Shown here in pieces: positions 59,215 through 64,000 of a DNA stretch of 64,000 nucleotides (position 1 is the stretch's first letter; each line of letters starts with the position of its first letter). The translations under genes and the position numbers were made by a program. Below the pieces are notes generated by a model, which worked only from the letters and a program-made list of their open reading frames with translations, did no database searches and had not been told where the DNA came from. Source of the DNA: Algoriphagus lutimaris (GTDB lineage: Bacteria > Bacteroidota > Bacteroidia > Cytophagales > Cyclobacteriaceae); the NCBI RefSeq assembly GCF_017051705.1, contig NZ_JAFIDJ010000001.1, forward strand, positions 62,001-126,000, given 5' to 3'.

Positions 59215-62200
59215 GGTTTCTTCGTTATTAAAACCTAGAGAAATGGTAGCAACGATTTGGTTTAATGGTGCGAGCCATACTCCCAAGCCAAAGGTATTGT
59301 GCCATTTATTAGATTTTTCGTTTTCCATCCAAACTCTACCAATGTCATGAAACCCTAACACGCCTACAGTAGCTGGTAAAATGTAAGTTTTTAGGTTGAA
59401 CACCTGAATCCTCACTTCCGTGTTATTGTAGGCTACTGCTTTTCCATTGAATCGGTAGCGGCGAAATCCTCTTAAATTGTCCATTCCTCCTAGGATTTGA
59501 CCTTGAAAATAGGCGTAATTTCCCCAGTTTTTTCCGGCTCCGAATCGAGTGGCCCATACCATTCTGGAGGGGTAATTGAATGACCAATACAAAGCCAATT
59601 CAGTGTCAAACCGAGTGAAGTTATTGGAAGCCTTATTTAAACCCCAGCTTCGTTTAAGCTGATTTTGAAAAAGGAACCCTCGGGTAGGTATATGCTCATT
59701 ATCCCTTTTGTCGAAATTGACCTGAGCAGTTACCCCTGAATAGAACTTGGCTTGATCAATATCCTCCTGGTCTAAACCAGACTCAGGACTTGTTATAAAT
59801 TTTCCTTCATTATCATCCGGATCAAATCGATACACCTGATAATGTGGTCCAATGGTTAAGGTGCCACTTTCACCAAGGTTAGTTTGAAGCCCAGTGGATA
59901 ATTCATACCAGCTAAAACGTGCTCGGTAATAGCGGATCTCAAAATTTTCAGGGTTGTAAGTGGATTCATTTCCTTGGCCGAAAAAGTTGAAGGCATAGTC
60001 TGGGGCTTTTATATCTGCTTTCCATACTAAATCCCAGTTATTTAAAACATCGACCGCATGACCTTCATAGTCCAGATTAAAGGCATTGGTTTTAAAAGCC
60101 CAGTTCCCTTTTAAGCTTTGTCTGATGGCATAAGGCTCTTTTTTAAACCCCTGCTTTTCCCACAAAACTCCAGCGCCAAAGAATATCCCGTCATCTTTAT
60201 TGAATTCCACAGATGCTAGAGGCATCACTTTGTCATACTTAAATTCTTTTCTATTGTACTCCAATAAATTGGGTTTATAGGCTTTGATTATTTTGGACGA
60301 AGATCCGGATTGGATTTGAGTTTTTTCATTTTTTGACTGATAGATAAGCTGGGAAGTTTTCTTCAAATCAGCATCATCCTCATATTCCTTATCACCTTTA
60401 CCTGGGATGACTCTAATTTTAATATCTCCAGGACCTTCTCCTTCAAAAATAAATTTGTCTTCTCCTTCCAGACCATAGAGTCGGATTTCTTTTGTTTCAT
60501 CAGGGAGGAATGTTCGGTCAAAAATTTTCTGCTTTATGTTGCCTGATTTACTAATCTTGCGAACTTCCACTTTTACATTTCCGTCTGGATAATGTTTGAC
60601 TTCAAACTCCTCGTTTTTATTGGAACCTACTACATTGACATTTAATGCTAAAAAATGGTAGTATTCCAGAGATTTTTCTTTGAGCCAGGTTTTTCTGTGT
60701 AGCAGTTTTGCTTTTATTTCAACCCCGTCATGTTTTTTGACCGTGTCAGGCCATGAATCCAATGCATGATCGATTTCTTCTTCCGTTAGTTTAGGAAGCA
60801 GGTTGTCCAGTACTTTTTCCCAATCCTTCTGGTCCAGATTATTCAAAAAGCTACGGTCAAAATACCTGCCGTTAAACATGAACCCATTTACATTTTTCAG
60901 TTCATAACCGAAACCTTGGAATTTAGGGTTCAACCAAGGTCTACTGGCCAGTTTTGGAAAGAAGCCTTCATTCAGGAAGAATGCCTGATCACGATCTCTT
61001 GGCATGGGTTTAAATTCCCAATCACCTTTATTTTTCTCTCCAACCCATCTCCATTGATCATCATGTCTGTCCCAATCCGCAATCCAAAGGTCAAAAATCC
61101 TTGCTTTGAGCACTTCCTTTTGATTTACCTGGTTGTCATTATCCTTCTTGATTTTTTTCAACATCTTGTCGGTGCTGAAAAACTCAATGTCTTTCGGGGC
61201 ATCCGAATGGCCAATTTCCCGCTCTTCGAAGAGATAGAGTTGGTCCGCAAAGGTTTTTCGATAAACTCCTAGCAAGGGGTCATCAGGTAGATACACAATA
61301 GAGGGATTGGTATGAATCACTCCAACTGCATGGGCTAGCCTGGCAACGGCCATAGCAGCGTAGGGATGAGAGGATGAGATTTGATCTTGAACAACTTCCT
61401 TGGCTATGGTCTGCCTCAGCGGAACGGAAAGTGCATTTTCAGGATATTTGTTGATAGACCTCAATACAAATTCCTTTCCCTCGGGATTTTCTAAGCGAAG
61501 TGAACGGGTTTGCATGCCACCACCTCTTTTGGTGATCTTGAGGCCTCCTTTTTCCTGAGTCAAATCCAAAGAAGGAAAGGTAACTGGGATTGCCCAGGTC
61601 TCCCGATAGTTAGTGCCTAAAAATGCCTGATACGCCTTGCCATGCAGGTACTGTAAGGAAATGGGTTCGGTTACTTCTTTCGGAAGGTTTCTATCAAATA
61701 ATTGTAACTCTGCAGGGGTATCTGCAAATGGCTGTATCAGTTCAGATTCATATAAAGGAGCTTCTTTTAAAGGGTCAAAAAAAGTGAGCTTTACCTGATG
61801 GTTTTCATAAAAATCCAAGGTGGCATACCCTTGTTTGGGATAGGTGAATTCCGCTGGGTTATTTTTTTTGATATAGGTGTTTTTCGCTCCTGCCCCGCTA
61901 ACTACATAATGGGTATTTCCCTCTTTGGTATAAAAAAGGCCATGTTCATGACCAGCAACTTGAATGACATTGGGATGTGAATCAAAAAGCCGATCCAGTG
62001 CTTTGATCATGGCTTCATACTTAGGATGAGGGATGTCCTGAATATCTCCAAACCAAGATCTATACAATGGATAGATTGAACCGACTACAGGTAAAGGAAT
62101 ATACAGGTTTTCTGAGGCTGCTGTTAAAGGGAAAAGATGGTCTTTCCAGCTATATGCCCCATTATGCGGTCCATAAGCGCGCATGGGATGGTGCATGGCA

Positions 62201-62823
62201 AATACAATGGTTTTATCTTGATTCTCTTCCAGGGTATAGGCCAGTGAAGCTAAAATTTCCTCTTCGGTTTTGAATTCACAATCGGATTCAACGCCTGGCT
62301 TGTCTTTGGAATGCAGCCACCATTGGCTATCAAAGGCAATCAGCAATGTTTCTGAATCAAGTAGTGTTAGGTAAGGACCAGGGCAACCTCCAGAAGGGAC
62401 TAAATTGACTTTTTCAGTAGGGTAATTGTCTTCAATATATTCTTCAGCATACAGTATTCGATTCCAACCTTCAGACTTTCCCTTTTTCCAATCATGATTT
62501 CCTGGGACCATCCAGATTTTCCCGGAAATAGAAGAAAATAAATCAAGCTGAGTTTTCAATATGGCTTCTGCTTCTGGTCGATCTTCATCACTAATCGATG
62601 GCATTCCTAATGGATAAATATTATCTCCTAGGTAGAGGATATGAGTGGGTAAATTCGGTTCCGAAAGCGCCTTTTGTTTTACTTTTTCAACAACTGGATG
62701 ATGTTTGTTTTCTAATTCCCCTGCATCCCCAATTAAATAAAGCCTGAACTTTAAGTCAGCTTCTTGGGCATTGGTACTAACTACCCAGAAAAGAGTAAGG
62801 ATGTAGAGAAACAGCTTTTTCAT
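59182..62823 (-). CDS. Metallophosphoesterase / kinase-like / BamA-type barrel fusion
   Basis: A 1213-residue exported protein (signal KLFLYILTLFWVVSTNAQ). Residues 25-340 are a calcineurin-like phosphoesterase: D33 (LIGDAG), D67-N68 (YLGDNIY), GNHD at 108-111, H211-H212 and GHEH at 291-294. Residues about 430-640 look like a kinase-like fold (HipA/CotH/PI-kinase type): a Gly-rich hairpin KRGGGMQTRSLRL, VLRSINK, then DWDRHDDQW (583-591) as catalytic loop and PMPRDRDQAFF (607-616) as metal loop. Residues ~810-1213 hold Tyr/Phe-rich strands ending FFSFGYQF, an outer-membrane surface-antigen (Omp85/BamA-like) barrel. The kinase part is inferred by eye; the outer two are well supported. It is co-transcribed after the SdiA-regulated-like gene (4-base overlap). 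Confidence 0.85.
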   Translation of the reverse strand: MKKLFLYILTLFWVVSTNAQEADLKFRLYLIGDAGELENKHHPVVEKVKQKALSEPNLPTHILYLGDNIYPLGMPSISDEDRPEAEAILKTQLDLFSSISGKIWMVPGNHDWKKGKSEGWNRILYAEEYIEDNYPTEKVNLVPSGGCPGPYLTLLDSETLLIAFDSQWWLHSKDKPGVESDCEFKTEEEILASLAYTLEENQDKTIVFAMHHPMRAYGPHNGAYSWKDHLFPLTAASENLYIPLPVVGSIYPLYRSWFGDIQDIPHPKYEAMIKALDRLFDSHPNVIQVAGHEHGLFYTKEGNTHYVVSGAGAKNTYIKKNNPAEFTYPKQGYATLDFYENHQVKLTFFDPLKEAPLYESELIQPFADTPAELQLFDRNLPKEVTEPISLQYLHGKAYQAFLGTNYRETWAIPVTFPSLDLTQEKGGLKITKRGGGMQTRSLRLENPEGKEFVLRSINKYPENALSVPLRQTIAKEVVQDQISSSHPYAAMAVARLAHAVGVIHTNPSIVYLPDDPLLGVYRKTFADQLYLFEEREIGHSDAPKDIEFFSTDKMLKKIKKDNDNQVNQKEVLKARIFDLWIADWDRHDDQWRWVGEKNKGDWEFKPMPRDRDQAFFLNEGFFPKLASRPWLNPKFQGFGYELKNVNGFMFNGRYFDRSFLNNLDQKDWEKVLDNLLPKLTEEEIDHALDSWPDTVKKHDGVEIKAKLLHRKTWLKEKSLEYYHFLALNVNVVGSNKNEEFEVKHYPDGNVKVEVRKISKSGNIKQKIFDRTFLPDETKEIRLYGLEGEDKFIFEGEGPGDIKIRVIPGKGDKEYEDDADLKKTSQLIYQSKNEKTQIQSGSSSKIIKAYKPNLLEYNRKEFKYDKVMPLASVEFNKDDGIFFGAGVLWEKQGFKKEPYAIRQSLKGNWAFKTNAFNLDYEGHAVDVLNNWDLVWKADIKAPDYAFNFFGQGNESTYNPENFEIRYYRARFSWYELSTGLQTNLGESGTLTIGPHYQVYRFDPDDNEGKFITSPESGLDQEDIDQAKFYSGVTAQVNFDKRDNEHIPTRGFLFQNQLKRSWGLNKASNNFTRFDTELALYWSFNYPSRMVWATRFGAGKNWGNYAYFQGQILGGMDNLRGFRRYRFNGKAVAYNNTEVRIQVFNLKTYILPATVGVLGFHDIGRVWMENEKSNKWHNTFGLGVWLAPLNQIVATISLGFNNEETLPFFSFGYQF

Positions 62824-63674
62824 GGCTGATAAGGGAATATAAGAATATTGGGTCGGCCATCCCTGGCTTCATTCGAAATGAAAAGTGTCCCATCTTTGGA
62901 AAAAGTAATCCCTTCCGGTTGCTTGAAAAGAGCCGGGTTTAAATGATGAAAGCTAACAGGGTTAAATTCTTGATCTAATACCATAAGCCAGTGGTCACTT
63001 GAAGATAAGAGGTAGTATTTTTTTTCGATGGGATGGAAAGCAATAGCAGATGGTTGCATTTTGACTTTCTTAAAATCATCTTCCTTTAATAATGGTTCCA
63101 ATTGCTCATTCTTAAGAATAAAATTGGCATCCTCTTCAAAACTCATAGACTCTAAATTGAAAGCAAAAACTGAGGATTTATTGGAGCTTTTATCCCAACT
63201 ACAGACTTTGCAAAAAATCCAAATGAGAGGTTCGTCCGCAGATTTGATCAATGCCTCAAAATCTCGTTTTTCTTGAATAGGGAATTTATGGATAGTCGTG
63301 TTACTATATTCCGTTAATGGTTCCTCTACTTGATAGAGGTTTCCATTACTTTGAAGGACCCAGGCTTCATTGCCCATGAGCATGATATCTTCAATGTCTT
63401 TGTTTTTGGCAAACTTTTTTTTATCAGTGATTTTGCCTGAGTTAGGATTTAATTCAAAAATAACGGAAGACTCATCTTCAATCGCCCAAAGGGTTTGTTC
63501 ATTGATCCATTCCAGCCCAGAGATTTCCTCCAAATCATTGGAGAGGTTGAATTTTTCCACATTTTCCAAAGAGTAATGGGAGGGAAAACTGTAATAATCT
63601 GCCCGCTTATCCTGTGAATAACATTGACTTAAAAGCAGAAAGCAAAAAATGGATATATTAGATATTTGGTTCAT
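62820..63674 (-). CDS. SdiA-regulated-domain-like exported propeller protein
   Basis: A 284-residue protein with signal SNISIFCFLLLSQCYS. It contains LEEISGLEWINEQTLWAIED, IEDIMLMGNEAWVLQSNGNL, KVKMQPSAIAFHPIEKKYYL and FKQPEGITFSKDGTLFISNE, the pattern of the SdiA-regulated/phytase-like propeller (YjiK family), where the E-G-I/L and S-N-E blocks are Ca2+/substrate residues. It starts the operon with the large phosphoesterase fusion (its stop overlaps that ATG by 4 bases). A phosphate- or phosphoester-linked role fits both but is inference. Confidence 0.84.
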   Translation of the reverse strand: MNQISNISIFCFLLLSQCYSQDKRADYYSFPSHYSLENVEKFNLSNDLEEISGLEWINEQTLWAIEDESSVIFELNPNSGKITDKKKFAKNKDIEDIMLMGNEAWVLQSNGNLYQVEEPLTEYSNTTIHKFPIQEKRDFEALIKSADEPLIWIFCKVCSWDKSSNKSSVFAFNLESMSFEEDANFILKNEQLEPLLKEDDFKKVKMQPSAIAFHPIEKKYYLLSSSDHWLMVLDQEFNPVSFHHLNPALFKQPEGITFSKDGTLFISNEARDGRPNILIFPYQP

Positions 63675-63731
63675 GTATGATCGAGAACTAATATTCTTTT
63701 ATCTTAGAATACTCAAAATAAGGTAATAACA

Positions 63732-64000
63732 GTGGATAACCAATTGAAAAAATTCGAATCCTGGATGCGGGAAATGTTTGCTAACCGACAAATTCCTGAG
63801 GTTTGCTATCATAATCTGGACCATACCTTATTAATTGTAGAAAAAGTAAATGAGATAGGAAAGTACTATAAACTTTCTGATCAGGACCTTGAAGATCTAT
63901 TTTATGCCGGCTGGCTACATGATGTTGGTTACTGGGATGGAGTGGCTGAAGGACATGAACAGCAAGGAGCAGACCTTGCTCAGAATTGCCTGACCGAATT
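63732..64000 (+). CDS. HD-domain phosphohydrolase (cut by window edge)
   Basis: A frame from a GTG at 63732 runs off the right edge (89 codons seen). It reads KFESWMREMFANRQIPEVCY, HNLDHTLLIVEKVNEIGKYY and then LFYAGWLHDVGYWDGVAEGH. The His in YHNLDH and the HD pair in LHDVGY are the metal ligands of the HD superfamily; a further H in EGHEQQG follows the family's third His. Many Bacteroidota HD proteins of this type are nucleotide phosphohydrolases. An ATG at 63765 is a weaker start. It is divergent from the SdiA-regulated-like gene. Confidence 0.82.
   Translation, partial: MDNQLKKFESWMREMFANRQIPEVCYHNLDHTLLIVEKVNEIGKYYKLSDQDLEDLFYAGWLHDVGYWDGVAEGHEQQGADLAQNCLTE

Overview
The window reads as chromosomal DNA of an aerobic, AT-rich Bacteroidota bacterium, most likely order Cytophagales and close to Cyclobacteriaceae/Algoriphagus. 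This rests on promoters of the Bacteroidota type (TTG, 19 bases, TAnnTTTG, seen intact at 35633-35662 and 56661-56690), leaders without clear Shine-Dalgarno sites, many lipoproteins and secreted hydrolases, and families typical of the phylum (GSCFA, DUF1835, LytTR/His_kinase pairs, GH130, a SusD-like remnant). The genus is inference. No tRNA, rRNA, CRISPR array, phage or intact insertion sequence was seen.

Layout. 1-9045: the start of valS, a Gre-like factor, an OhrR-Gpx-DoxX peroxide-response operon with a palindromic operator, fumarylacetoacetase, a secreted protein of unknown role, a TIM-barrel lipoprotein, a flavin reductase and a serine hydrolase. 9111-15682: a Na+/H+ antiporter, a cluster of membrane proteins around a small winged-helix regulator with two copies of one operator, and a LytSR-type two-component pair. 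15898-27411: an ExbB-like protein and a series of exported catabolic enzymes (esterase, two amidohydrolases, GH29 fucosidase-like, alpha/beta hydrolase, epimerase, a 1026-residue Asp-box propeller protein). 27612-35138: an ECF sigma/membrane-partner pair, a lipoprotein related to phosphatidylserine decarboxylase, two decayed genes, a small export-type membrane protein, GH130 and a YncE-like propeller. 35139-38207: a run of short palindromes, the aguB-aguA putrescine operon and a repeat-bounded spacer. 38210-41258: a MacAB-like export operon. 41413-54106: an esterase, the GSCFA-DUF255-priA operon, a second sigma/membrane pair, DUF1835 with a decayed DUF1801 neighbour, VOC, an S9 peptidase and DacB. 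54200-64000: a SusD-like remnant, membrane pyrophosphatase, a GAF protein, a very large phosphoesterase / kinase-like / outer-membrane barrel fusion with a SdiA-regulated-like partner, and the start of an HD-domain gene.

How the genes work together. Most of the window is a surface- and envelope-oriented catabolic genome: lipoproteins and periplasmic hydrolases for sugars and peptides, with regulation by two sigma/membrane pairs, a LytTR pair, OhrR and a winged-helix repressor. The most unusual gene is the 59182-62823 fusion, which appears to place a phosphoesterase and a kinase-like fold on one outer-membrane polypeptide. The window also records gene loss: three or four loci (30261-30931, 49850-50294, 54200-54349) are readable as recent pseudogenes with nonsense codons and homopolymer frameshifts.
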